64,000 nt of DNA from Stramonita haemastoma (taxonomy: Eukaryota > Mollusca > Gastropoda > Neogastropoda > Muricidae), in the NCBI GenBank assembly GCA_030674155.1, contig CM060342.1:19849359-19913358 (forward strand), in the 5' to 3' direction. This document shows positions 8,761 through 20,460 of this stretch, piece by piece (the first letter of the stretch is position 1; every line of letters begins with the position of its first letter). The notes beneath the pieces are model-generated. The model searched no databases. It was not told the origin of the DNA and worked only from the letters and a program-made list of their open reading frames with translations. Made by a program: the position numbers and the translations under genes.

Positions 8761-10660
8761 GCTTAGATCGCTGGGTTGATACAGCAGACAATCCCGACTG
8801 GACAGAAGCACAGGCCTGCTTATCAACATTTTTGACAACATGGGGTAAAACATCTGGTTTGTCCACAGTGGCACAACAATTATTCCTTCGGCTTTTGTCT
8901 CTGGCGATTTTTCGAAGCACTCTTGGAAGCAGACTGAAAGGAGGAAAACAATAGAAAAGTAGATTAGTCCAGCTAATACTAAAAGCATCAATTGCATAAG
9001 CATGAGAGTCGGGTTGAAAAGACACATATTTTTCAAACTGGTAGTTTATGCGTGAGGCAAACAAATCCACTTCAGGTGAGAAAACTAGTAAAGTCAGTGC
9101 TTCTTTTAGTAGGCTCGAGTCTAGTTTCCATTCAGTATCAACATGAAATTTTCTGGACAGTTTGTCTGCCTTCACATTTTCTGAACCAGCAATATGAGCA
9201 CAACTGATTGTGATATTTTTGCTAAAACACCAGTTCCAGATTTGTTTGGTCAAATTGTCTAGGGATTCTGATCTGCTAGATCCCTTTTTGTTAATACAAC
9301 TGACAGTTGTGCTATTGTCCGATCTGACAAGAACATGGGTATCAGTAGCGGAGGACAGTAAAACCTGTAAGGCAAGAAAAATAGCTTTCAGTTCGAGATA
9401 ATTCATATGATGTACTTTATCAGTAGTGGCCCACAAGCCCTGAGTAGAAGTTTCACCTTTGTTATGATATATACACACACACCTCCCCATCCCTCACCAG
9501 AACTGTCAGTAAACAATGTGGCCTGTACAGGTAAAGCTTCAATATTTCCCCTTTGTTGAGGTAAGTTTGTGACCCACCACTTAAGGTCGTCTTTGTCCCT
9601 GACAGACAGTGTCATAGATTTGTCCCAATTCCCAGCACACCTTTTAAGGGCAGCGTTTTTACTGCGTTCCAGAGTACGGTAATGGAGTTGCCCATGAGGA
9701 ACACCAATCAAACTAGCAACCATCAGGCCTAAGCAAGAGGCCACTGTTCTGATCTTAGCCTTTCTTCGCTTAAGTAGATTACTGCAAGCACTTAACAATT
9801 TATGTTCTCTTTCTTCTGTAAGTCTGACACTCATTTCCTGAGAGTTTATAATAAACCCCAAATAGGTGATTTCTTGTGTGGGTTCAAACTGAGACTTCTC
9901 ATCATGAACTGTGAATCCCAAACTGTCAAATGTTCTGACTGTGTCAGTAACACACTCCATGACTTCTTGTTCTGTATCCCCCACTATCTGACTATCATCT
10001 ATGAAAGATGTAATAGAGTGTCCACATCCATGCAGGTGAGCCAGAATAGGTTTTGTCAATTTTGTGAAAATCCTGGGAATGGGTCCAAGTCCCATTGCTG
10101 CAGCTTGAAAACAGTATAACTTTCCCCTCCATTGAAATTTAAAGAACTTTCTGTGTTTTTCTGAAATGGGCACTGAATAATATGCATCACGTAGATCAAT
10201 TGATGCAAAGAAACAGCCTTTTGTGATGAGATTTAGGGCATTATATAAAGTTTCCATTTTGAACTTTTTATACTCCACATTAGCATTCAATGCTTTCAAA
10301 TTTAGAATCATACGGTAAGTTCCATTTTTCTTTGATCTTACATATATTGGAGAGACAACCTGTCCTGGCTCATTTTCTGACAACACAACCACTTTCTTTT
10401 TAATCAAGTTATGGATTTCAGAGTCCACAGCCTTATTTTCTACCTGGCTAAAATATCTTTGGTGAGAACAGTTAGTTTCTGTTGGGTAAAAGTCAGATTT
10501 TATTTTCACCCCTTTGACTGTGTCAAGCACTTCTTTATCGGAAGTGAACTTTTCCCAGCTATGTAATTTCTCTCTGATCTGTCCTGCAGAGAAAGACTCA
10601 TGATTATCACGAAGATATTTTGTCAATGGGGATAGGCATGCATGGAAAGTGGCGGAACTG
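8761..10660 (-). pseudogene. DIRS reverse transcriptase-RNase H (frameshifted)
   Basis: The enzyme copies element RNA to DNA and degrades the template. In the 407-codon frame (10626 to 9403) the RT aspartates are D144 (SIDLRDAYYSVP) and D210-D211 (SFIDDSQ, the YxDD equivalent). The RNase H domain begins with FTDSSGEGWGG near residue 371. It continues, after a frameshift in a GT/TA run at about 9475, in the 9490-8549 frame with E33 (YLELK), D58 (RSDNS) and D109 (KADKLSR), so the D-E-D-D set is complete. The following region (VDLFASRIN..YCFPPFSLLPRVL) is typical of DIRS; a further frame change near 8895 moves it to the recombinase frame. The upstream end overlaps or abuts gag at about 10690. 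Confidence 0.88.
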
Positions 10661-10690
10661 ACCTGGTGGGGGGGAGGAAGGGGGGTTCCC

Positions 10691-11813
10691 TTACTGACGT
10701 TTCGTCACACCTTTTTTCCAAGGTTTGGCACTGCCCTGGGATTTCCACTGGCTGTTTCTTGGCTGGTAGCCCCGCCCCAAAAAATGCTGACTACTATTGC
10801 TGCTGTGCCCCCCGTATCGCTGGCCTTGGCCCCATGGCTTTTTCCGCCGATGGTCTGGGAGGGCGTTGCTAAGTCTCTGAGTGTCCTTGGCTTCTTTCAG
10901 TGCCCTGTGAAATTCGGTGCCTGTGGGGTACAGCCACTCGCTGCTCATCGTCACGTGCGTAGCACAGAGTCCGGCACTGTCTTTGGAGAGGCATGGCCTA
11001 TGGGTTTCTCTCCTTCTGAGAGAGAGGTCAAAGGTGGCATGCCCTGTAAGGGCGAGGGCGTCTGCCAGCTTTCCCATGCATTCACCGAGTTTCGCTCTGG
11101 TGTCCTTGAGCTGCTCTGGTTTTTTTTAGGGACTGGCTGACCTGCACTATAAGGTCGCTGCAGTGCGTGAGCGCTGTTGCTGCGTGTGCAATCGTCCACT
11201 GCGTTTGCCACAGCCGAGTATCGGCTATTTTGCCGTAGGCGTTAGGGCAGACCTGACCTCCTGGTTTGTGCGTGGCACTCCCAAAGTAGGGCAGTTGGCA
11301 GGAATGCGGTACTTGGCCAGTATGGCCTTGAGCCTGGCATCTTCCAGCTTTTTCCCATAGTGTTTTAACACGTCCGCCATCTTATCTGACACAGGGGGCC
11401 CTCTTTCTTCAGCGGCTTCCAGTGCAGCAGACAGTGGGGTGAAAAGGTCAAGAGCTGGGTCTTCTTCCTCTTCTGTTTCTTCTTTCTCCCATCGAATTTT
11501 CCTGAATTAACTTTGCAAGGGAATGTGATATGTCCATTTCATCATTCTCTGGAGAGGGTGGAGGTAGATTTTTTCTCCTCTTCACATCAGATCCAGAATC
11601 ACTATGAGGGCTTTCTTTTCGCTTTTTTCCTTTTCCAGTCTGCAGTTCCGAAATGGTAGCTTTCATGGCCTGCATTTCTCCTGACAGTTTTTGAAGTGTT
11701 GCACATATTGAGCCTAAAGATACTGAGGGGTCTTCTTTTGACTGTAGCAAAGAGACTTCTTCTTCAGGTGTAGGGGAAGAGGGGTGACTGTTATCACTAC
11801 TATGGTCCGACAT
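10691..11813 (-). pseudogene. DIRS gag-like ORF1 (three frame breaks)
   Basis: It starts with ATG at 11813 (MSDHSSDNSHPSS). The first 121 codons are acidic/serine-rich with a basic patch (GKGKKRKE) and end in the wrong frame at 11448. The coding trace continues in another frame from about 11491 (WEKEETEEEE..LDLFTPLSAALE), reaches TAG near 11227, shifts again to IADTRLWQTQW, and returns at an A-run near 11130 to the frame ending in KKGVTKRQ at 10691. Breaks at a mononucleotide run suggest either decay or consensus error. The role is assumed from position: ORF1 of DIRS elements is gag-like. The C-terminal part is G/Q/S-rich and basic. Confidence 0.75.
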
Positions 11814-11999
11814 TTTGCTTTCTGATATTTTTTTTCCAGTTTAATGTAAACACTCCAAATCCCAAAGCCTACACCACAAAAAGTGCGCAATTTGAAAAAT
11901 GTACACCCACATACACCCACATACACCACAAAAATATATATATATTCCACAGAAATAACGAATTTTAACAGGGAACAGAAAACTCTCCTGATGTGACCG

Positions 12000-12096
12000 A
12001 CTGGCTTGGCGGCTAGGCGCGAACTGTCGGCGGGCGAGCGGTGCTTCTCTCAGGACACTCCTAGTTCCGGTTTCAGTGGGAGATGAGTTAGAATTT
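12000..12096 (-). repeat. DIRS left inverted terminal repeat
   Basis: Contains GGCGGGCGAGCGGTGCTTC then GTTCCGGTTTCAGTGGG and ends GATGAGTTAGAATT. It is inverse to the right terminal repeat and to 7648-7694. It lies about 190 bp before the gag start codon, so it should hold the promoter. Confidence 0.85.
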
Positions 12097-12123
12097 CTAT
12101 ATTTCGTGGGCAACACAAACGAT

Positions 12124-12345
12124 TTAAGTGAAATCTAAAAAAAACTTTGAATATACAGAGTTTGCAAGAATTGAAATAATTTCAAATGAAGATAAACGTA
12201 GACCTATACTAGTAATCATTATGTCACTTGTACATTCTGAAGCACCGCGTTTTGCCAGAGAAGCTGCCAATTCATTCCAGTAAAGACCGCAATGTGATGG
12301 CACCCAGCAAAATATCATATAACATCCAAGTCCATCTCACCCAGA
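12124..12345 (-). pseudogene. LINE RNase H fragment (left half of interrupted LINE)
   Basis: The minus-strand frame reads YMIFCWVPSHCG, then WNELAASLAKRGA, the C-terminal half of the RNase HI domain of I-like LINEs (WxPSHxGxxGNExAD-type motif, here YWNELA). It stops at 12124. Continuation of the same polyprotein (IHKLCLNAWKTK, zinc knuckle) is found at 7319-7140, directly across the DIRS element. 5'-truncated: no RT domain precedes it. Confidence 0.75.
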
Positions 12346-13095
12346 AAAGCTTATCTCTGGTTATTATATTATGCTTTCAGTCAAACTCAAAATAGATTTT
12401 TATTGGACTGCAACATATGAAATTAGCTCATACTTCAACTGGGTTTCTTTTTAAATTAAAAAAAAACATTTTCTGTAACTCTCTCTCTCTCTCTTTGTCT
12501 CTCTCTCTCTCTCCCTTTCTTTCTTTCTTTCTTTCTCTAATGGTCTGGTTGCCGCTTGATAGTTGAGGCATGCTACCTCAGGTACAGGAGAGGATGATCT
12601 GTGTTTATCTGAAGGCATGAAGATGCAGATCGGTGTGTGTCGCATTCTTTTCAGTTTCAAACACTTCACAGCTTGGCTACTGGGTGAGATGGACTTGGAT
12701 GTTATATGATGTAACAGTTTGTTTTTCAGTAACATCTTGTGCAGAAGAGGAAGCTTTTGGAATGTCTTGAAATAACCTACCAATTTTTCATTGTGGGGTT
12801 GCGTTTGTGGGGGGGGGGGGGGGGGGGGGGGGGGTGTTGATAGGTCAGTTTGGGGGGTGTTTTTATTGGTTGTTTTTTTTCCCTCCATTATGTCAGTTTT
12901 ATTTCATCATCCATGATGTGAGTGATGTCTTTTTTTGGGGGGGTGGGGGGGGGGAGGGGTGTTGTCTTTATCAGCATGTGAGACTGCAACAATCATGCAA
13001 GTTAAAGTACTTAATCTATCACCTAAAAAAGAAATATATCTATTGACTAAAGAAAGGGTTTTTTGTGTTGCTGTTTCATTTTCTTACTTGAGTCA
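12346..13095. other. spacer with CT tract, 26-G run and a 31-bp inverted repeat
   Basis: CT/CTTT microsatellite 12481-12540; uninterrupted G(26) at 12809-12834; another G-rich block 12938-12959. A perfect 31-bp inverted repeat pairs 12314-12344 with 12680-12710. No gene recognised. Confidence 0.7.
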
Positions 13096-13977
13096 CTGAT
13101 TCACCCTTGTGTCACCGACGCCCTAAAGAGCTGAGAAAGCTAGTTTGTGGCAAGGAAATCTCGTATTGTGTACGCACCGAAAACCAAGCAGGCCGCAAAA
13201 TAATAATGACAATATACAGCAATATGATGCACCACAGGAAACTGCAGGGGCCCCGCCACATGGGCCCACACAAACAAACGCACTGACGAACACCAGCGCT
13301 CGCGCGCGTTCGCACATGTATACCCATCCCCCTGCGAAAAAGGTGCCGTTTCGGGTAAATACGGGCCCCAAAGAGCCGTTTTCAGGCCCGTCCTGCCCCG
13401 ACTTTTGCAGGGTTACAGACCTCAAGGCACCCGGACAATATGGCACCGGATGCATACTCACTCCCCTACCATCTTCGACGTGTGTGGCGCCGGACTTGTG
13501 GCGTCACCGACGCCCTCAAGAGCTGAGAAAGCTAGTTTGTGGCAAGGAAATCTCGTACAGAGTACGCACCGAAAACCAAGCAGGGAGCACAATAATAATG
13601 ACAATATACAGCAATATGATGCACCACAGCAAACTGCAGGCTCTCTGCCACATGTGCGCACACAAACAAACGCACTGACGAACAACAGCGCGCGCGCGCG
13701 TGCGCGCATGCATACCCACCCCCCTGCCAAAGAGGTGCCGTTTGGGGCAAAGACAGGACCCAAAGAGCCGTTTTCAGGCCCGTCCTGCCCCGACTTTTCC
13801 ACGGTTACAGACCCCACAGCACCGGGACAATATGGTGTCGGGTGCATACTCGCTCCCCTACCATCTTCGACGTGTGTGGCGCCGGACTTGTGGCGTCACC
13901 GACGCCCTCAAGAGCTGAAAAAGCTAGTTTGTGGCAAGGAAATCTCGTACAGTGTACGCACTGAAAACCAAGCAGGG

Positions 13978-14251
13978 CTTGGTTAGAAAGGAGTGGTTGG
14001 ACATAACAGGATCAAAAATACATACATGTATATAATCTGTCGTTGTTGTTTGACAATTTCAGGATGAGAGGAGACGTATTGAGGATCTGGGAGGATTGGT
14101 GACCAACGCCTTTGGGGTTTGGCGCGTTAATGGCAGCGTCACTGTGTCTCGGGCAATAGGTTGGTTGGTGCCCTTGGATTTCTTTCCCTCCCCCCCTTTT
14201 TCTTTTCCCAGTTTTATGGGAAGGTATAGTTTGTTTGTGTGTGTGTGCGTA

Positions 14252-14331
<80 letters not shown>

Positions 14332-14482
14332 ATTTTGTTTATTTATCATTTTATTTATTCTTTTATATTACGGACAATAGAATAAGCACTCATGTGTTTT
14401 TTTACATCCAGTCCCCATGTTTGTGTTTTATTTTCTATTTTAATGTTAGAATGTTCTAACCACTAGGCTATCCTGTTCCCGC
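13978..14482 (+). pseudogene. PP2C exon cassette in the satellite, copy 2 (exon 14063-14159)
   Basis: Intron-like sequence ending in 'tgacaatttcag', a 97-nt exon, GT at 14160-14161, then pyrimidine-rich intron and a TG repeat (14236-14328), a minus-strand SINE/LINE tail and a minus-strand SINE head that abuts the satellite at 14481. The exon is open in frame: [11 protein letters not shown], then [15 protein letters not shown]. It has the PPM1E/F VSRAIG motif and no PP2C exon on either side. It is an isolated exon embedded in tandem repeats, so not a gene. Confidence 0.85.
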
Positions 14483-17400
14483 CACATGCGCGCACACAAA
14501 CAAACGCCCTGACAAACACCAGCGCGCGGGCTCGTGCGCGCATGCATACCCACCCCCCTGCCAAAAAGGTGCCGTTTGGGGCAAAGACGGGCCCCAAAGA
14601 GCCGTATATCAGGCCCGTCCTGCCCCGACTTTTGCACGGTTACAGACCTCAAGGCACCGGGACAATGTGGCACCGGATGCATACTCGTTAACATACCATC
14701 TTCGACGTGTGTGGCGCCGGACTTGTGGCGACACCGACGCCCTCAACAGCTGAGAAATCTAGTTTGTGGCAAGGAAATCTGGTATAGTGTCCGCACCGAA
14801 AACCAAGCAGGTCGCACAATAATAATGACAATATACAGCAATATCATGCACCACAGGAAACTGCAAGCTCTCCGCCACATGTGCGCACGCAACCAAACGC
14901 ACTGAAAAACACCAGTGCGTGCGCGCATGCATACCTACCCCCCTGCCAAAAAGGTGCCGTTTGGGGCAAAGACGGGCCCCAAAGAGCCGTTTTCAGGCCC
15001 TCCTGCCCCGACTTTTGCACGATTACAGACCCAAGGCACCGGGACAATATGGTGCCGGTGCATACTCGCTCCCCTACCATCTTCGACGTGTGTCGCGCCG
15101 GACTTGTGGCGACACCGATGCCCTCAAGAGCTGAGAAAGCTAGTTTGTGGCAAGGAAATTTCGTACAGTGTACGCACCGAAAACCAAGCAGGGCGCATAA
15201 TAATAATAACAATATGCAGCATTATGATGCAGCATACGATACTGCAGTGGCCCCGCCACATGCGCGGACACAAACAAACGCACTGACAAACAGCAGCGCG
15301 CGTGCGCGCATGCATACCCACCCCCGATCCAAAAAGGTGCCGTTTGGGGCAAAGATGGGGCCCCAAAGAGCCGTTTTCAGGCCCGTCCTGCCCCGACTTA
15401 TCCACGGTTACAGACCCCATGCCACCGGGAAAATAATTATGGTACCGGATGCATACTCGCTCCCCTACCAACTTCGACGTTTTTTGAGCCGGACTTGTGG
15501 CGACACCGACGCCCTCAAGAGCTGAGAAAGCTAGTTTGTGGCAAGGAAATCCCGTACAGTCTACGCGCCGAAAACCAAGCAGGGCGCACAATAATAATAA
15601 CAATATACAGCAATATGATGCACCATAGCAAACTGCAGGGACGCCGCCACATGCTCGCACACAAACAAAACGCACTCACAAACACTAGCGCGCGCACAGG
15701 TGCGCGCATGCATACCCACCCCCCTTCCAAAAAAGAGCCGTTTGGGGCGAAGACGGGCCCCAAAGAGCCGTATTTAGGCCCCTTGTCCCCCGACTATTGC
15801 ACGGTTACAGACCCCAAGGCACCGGGACAATATGGCACTGGATATATACTCGCTCCCCTACCATCTTCGACGTGTGTGGTGTCGGACTTGTGGCGACTCC
15901 GACGCCCTCAAGAGCTGAAAAAGCTAGTTTGTGGCAAGGAATCCCGTACAGTGTACGCATCGAAAACCAAGCAGGGCGCATAATAATAATGACAATATAG
16001 AGCAATATCATGCATCACAGCAAACTGCAGTTTCCCCGACACATGCGTGCACACAAACAAACCCACTGACAAACACCAGCGCGCTGGCGTGCGCGCATGC
16101 ATACCCACCCCCCTGCCAAAAAGGTGCCGTTTGGGGCAAAGACGTGTCCAAAAGAGCCATTTTCAGGCCCGTCCTGCCCCGACTTATGCACGGTTTCAGA
16201 CCCCAGGGCACCGGGACAATATGGCACCAGATGCATACTCGCTCCTCAACAATTTTCGACGTGTGTAGTGCCGGACTTGTGGCGACACCGACGCCCTCAA
16301 GAGCTGAGAAAGCTAGTTTGTGGCAAGGAAATCTGGTACAGTGTACGCACCGATAACCAAGCAGGGCGCACAATAATAATGGCAATATACAGCAATGTGA
16401 TGCACCACAGCAAACTGCAGGGTCTCCGCCACATGCGCGACAAAAAAAGAAACGCACTGACAAACACCAGCGCGCGCGCACGTGCGCGAATGCATACCAA
16501 CCCCCCTGCCGAAAAGGTCCCGTTTGGGGCAAAGACGGGCCCGAAAGAGCCGTTTTCAGGCCCGTCCTGCCCCGACTTTTGCACGGTTACAGACCTCAAG
16601 ACACCAAGACCATATGGCACCGGATGCATACTCGCTCCCCTACCATCTTCGACGTGTGTGGCGCCGGACTTGTGGCGACACCGACGCCCTCAAGAGCTGA
16701 GAAAGCTAGTTTGTGGCAAGGAAATGTGGTACAGTGTACGCACCGAAAACCAAGCAAGGCGCACGATAATAATAACAACATACAGCAATATGATGCACCA
16801 CAGAAAACTACAGGGTACCCGGCACATGCGCGAACACAAACAAACGTACTGAGAAACACCAGCGCGCACGTGCGCGCTAATGCATACCCACCCCCCTGCC
16901 AAAAAGGTGCCGTTTGGGGCAAAGACGGGCCCAAAAGAGCCGTTTTCAGGCCCGTCCTTCTCCGACTTTTGCACGATTATAGACCCCAAGTCACCGGGAC
17001 AATATGGCACTGGATGCATACTCGCTCCCCTACCATCTTCGACATGTGTGGTGCCGGATTTGTGGCAACTTCGACGCCATCAAGAGCTGAAAAAGCTTGT
17101 TTGTGGCAAGGAAATCAGGTACTGTGTACACACCGAAAACCAAGCAGGGCGCACAATAACAATGACAATATACAGCAATATGATGCACCACAACAAACTG
17201 CAGGGTCCCCGCCACATGCGTGCGCACAAACAAACGCACTGACAAACACCAGTTCGCGCACTCTTCGCGCTTGCAAACTCATCCCCCTGACGAAAAGGTG
17301 CCGTTTGGGGCAAAGACGGGCCCCAAGGAGCCGTTTTCAGGCCCGTCCTGCCCCGACTTTTGCACGGTTATAGAAAGCTAGTTTGGGGGAAGGAAATCTG

Positions 17401-17822
17401 GTACAGTTTATGCACCGAAAACCAGCAAGGCGCACAATAATAATGACAATATACAGCAATGTGATGCACCACAGCAAACTGCTGGGTCTCCGCCACATGC
17501 GCGCACACAAACAAACGCACTGACGAACACCAGCGCGCGCGCGCGTCCGCGAATGCATATCCACTCCCCTGCCAAAAAGGTGCCGTTTGGGGCAAAGACA
17601 GGACCCAAAGAGCCGTTTTCAGGCCCGTCCTTCCCTGACTTTTGCACAGTTACAGACCCTACAGCACCGGGACAATATGGCACCGGATGCATACTCGCTC
17701 CCCTACCATCTTCGACGTGTATGGCGCCGGACTTGTGGCGACACCGACGCCCTCAAGAGCTGAAAAAGCTAGTTTGTGGCAAGGAAATCTCGTACAGTGT
17801 ACGCACTGAAAACCAAGCAGAG

Positions 17823-18266
17823 CTTGCTTAGAAAGGAGGGTTGGACTTAACAGGATCAAAAATACATACATGTATATAATCTGTCGTTGTTGTTTGACAA
17901 TTTCAGGATGAGAGGAGACGTATTGAGGAGCTGGGAGGATTGGTGACCAACGCCTTTGGGGTTTGGCGCGTCAATGGCAGCGTCACTGTGTCTCGGGCAA
18001 TAGGTTGGTTGGTGTCCTTGGATTTCTTTCCCTCTCCCCCCCCCTTTTTTCTTTTCCCCAGTTTTATGGGAAGGTATAGTTTGTTTGTGTGTGTGCATGT
18101 GTGTGTGTGTGTGTTATTTTGTTTATTTATCATTTATTTATTCTTTTATATTGAGGATAATAGAATAAGCACTCATGTGCTTTTTTTATATCCAGTCCCC
18201 ATGTTTGTGTTTTATTTTCTATTTTAATGTTAGAATGTTCTAACCACTAGGCTATCCTGTTCCCGC
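17823..18266 (+). pseudogene. PP2C exon cassette in the satellite, copy 3 (exon 17907-18003)
   Basis: Same structure and same satellite junctions as the cassette at 13978: acceptor AG at 17905-17906, 97-nt open exon ([26 protein letters not shown]), GT at 18004, then TG repeat, SINE/LINE tail and SINE head ending in 'tcctgttcccg'. The shared V-to-T change (SVTVS instead of SVAVS) with copy 2 shows that copies 2 and 3 derive from each other or from a common amplified unit, 3.84 kb apart. Confidence 0.85.
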
Positions 18267-20157
18267 CACATGCGCGCACACAAACAAACGCCCTGACAAA
18301 CACCAGCACGCGCGCGCGTGCACGCATGCATACCGACCCCCCTACCAAAAAGGTGCCGTTTAGAGCAAAGACGGGCCCCAAAGAGCCGTATTCAGGCCCG
18401 TCCTGCCCCGACTTTTGGACGGTTACAGACCCCAAAGCACCAAGGCAATGTGGCACCGGATCCATACTCGCTAACATACCATCTTCGACGTGTGTGGCGC
18501 CGGACTTGTGGCGACACCGACGCCCTCAAGAGCTGAGAAAGCTCGTTTGTGGCAATGAAATCTCGTACACTGTACGCACCGAAAACCAAGCAGGGCGCAC
18601 AATAATAATGACAATATACAGCAATATGATGCACCACAGCAAACTGCAGGGTTCCAGCGACATGCGCACACACAAACAAACGCACTGACAAACACCAGCG
18701 CACGCGAGCGTTCCCGAATCCATACCCACCCCCCTTCCAAAAAGAATCCGTTTGGGGCAAATACAGGCCCCATGGAGCCGTTTTCAAGCCCGTCCTGCCC
18801 CGACTTTTGCACGGATACAGACCTCAAGGCACCGAGGCAATGTGGCACCGGATGCATACTCGCTCCCCTACCATCTTCGACGTGTGTGGCGCCGGACTTG
18901 TGGCGACACCGACGCCCTCAAGAGCTGAGAAAGCTAGTTTATGGCAAGGAAATCTGGTATAGTGTGCGCACCGAAAACCAAGCAGGGCGCACAATAATAA
19001 TGACAATATACAGCAATATGATACACCACAGCAAACTGCACAGTCCCCGCCACATTCGCGCACACAAACAAACACACTGACAAACACCAGCGCTTGCGTG
19101 CTTGCGCGCATGCATACCCACCCCTCTGCCAAAGAGGTGCCGTTTGGGGGCAAAAATGGGCCATAAAGAGCCGTTTTCAGGCCCGTCCTGCCCCGACTTT
19201 TGCACGGTTACAGACCCCAAGGCAACGGGACAAAATAGCACTGGATGCATACTCGCTCCCTTACCATCTTTGACGTGTGTGGCGCCGGACTTGTGGCAAG
19301 ACCGACGCCCTCAAGAGCTGAGAAAGCTAGTTTGTGGCAAGGAAATCTCGTACAGTGTACGCACCGAAAACCAAGCAGGGCGCACAATAATAATGACAAT
19401 ATACCGCAATATCATGCACCACAGCAAACTGCAGGCTCTCCGCCACATGTGCGCACACAAACAAACGCACTGACAAACACCAGCGCGCGCGCGTGCACGC
19501 ATGCATACCCACCCCTCTGCCAAAAAGGTGCCGTTTGGGGCAAAGTCGGGCCCCAAAGAGCCGTTTTCAGGCCCGTCCTGCCCCGACTTTTGCATGGTTA
19601 CAGACCCAAAGCACCGGGAAAATATGGTGCCGGGTGCATACTCGCTCCCCTACCATCTTCGACGTGTGTGGCACCGAACTTGTGGCGACACCGACGCCCT
19701 CAAGAGCTGAGAAAGCTAGTTTGTGGCAGGGAAATCTCGTACAGTGTACTCACCGAAAACCAAGTAGGCGCACAATAATAATGACAATATACAGCAATAT
19801 GATGCACCACAGCAAACTGCAAGGTCCCGCCACATGCGCGCACACAAACAAACGCACTGACAAACACCAGCGCTGCGCTGCGTGCGCGCATGCATACCCA
19901 CCCCCTGCCAAAAAGGTGCCGTTTGGGGCAAAGACGGCCCCAAAGAGCCGTATTCAGGCCCGTCCTGCCCCGACTTTTGCACGGTTACAGACCCCAAGCA
20001 CCGGACAATATGGCACCGGATGCAATACTCGCTCCCCTACCATCTTCGACGTGTGTGGCGCCGGACTTGTGGCGACACCGACGCCCTCAAGAGCTGAGAA
20101 AGCTAGTTTGTGGCAAGGAAATCTCGTACAGTGTACGCACGAAAACCAAGCAGGGCT

Positions 20158-20460
20158 TGCTTAAAAGAGGTGACATAAAGAGCAAAAATCATGCACCATA
20201 TGAAACTGTCAGTTGTTCCGACACATCTCAGATACAAACAAATCGCATGACGAGGATGACCAACGCGCTTGGCGTTGCGCGCAATGCATACCTCACCCCT
20301 GTCTCGGGCATTTGGGATATGACGTGTCCCAAAGATCCTTTCCCGTCTGCCCCGACTTTTTTCCGGTTTACCATGGGCACCGGAATTTTGTGGAGTGTGA
20401 TGCTTACTGCTCCTGCACTTTTCGACGTGTGTGGGCCGGACTTGTGGTCGAACTGACGCC
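20158..20460. other. scrambled segment mixing satellite and cassette motifs
   Basis: It begins with the cassette junction (gcttgctta) but does not continue as a cassette. Words from both sequences are interleaved: cassette-like 'atgaccaacgcgcttgg' and 'tgtctcgggcat' beside satellite-like 'gcaatgcatacc' and 'cgacgtgtgtggg'. A second garbled stretch is 21110-21345. A false consensus of two misaligned sequences fits best. Confidence 0.6.

Larger units (their letters stand above)
7322..12096 (-). mobile_element. DIRS-type tyrosine-recombinase retrotransposon, complete structure
   Basis: In coding order (minus strand) it has: left inverted terminal repeat (12096 to about 12000), gag-like ORF, reverse transcriptase-RNase H, tyrosine recombinase, internal complementary region (7697-7555) and right inverted terminal repeat (7451-7322). 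The two terminal repeats share GGCGGGCGAGCGGTGCTTC and GTTCCGGTTTCA in inverted orientation. The internal region is complementary to the two outer ends joined together, as the DIRS circular-intermediate model requires. Every main ORF is broken by frameshifts, so this copy is probably dead unless the breaks are consensus errors. It interrupts a LINE of the same orientation. Confidence 0.92.
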
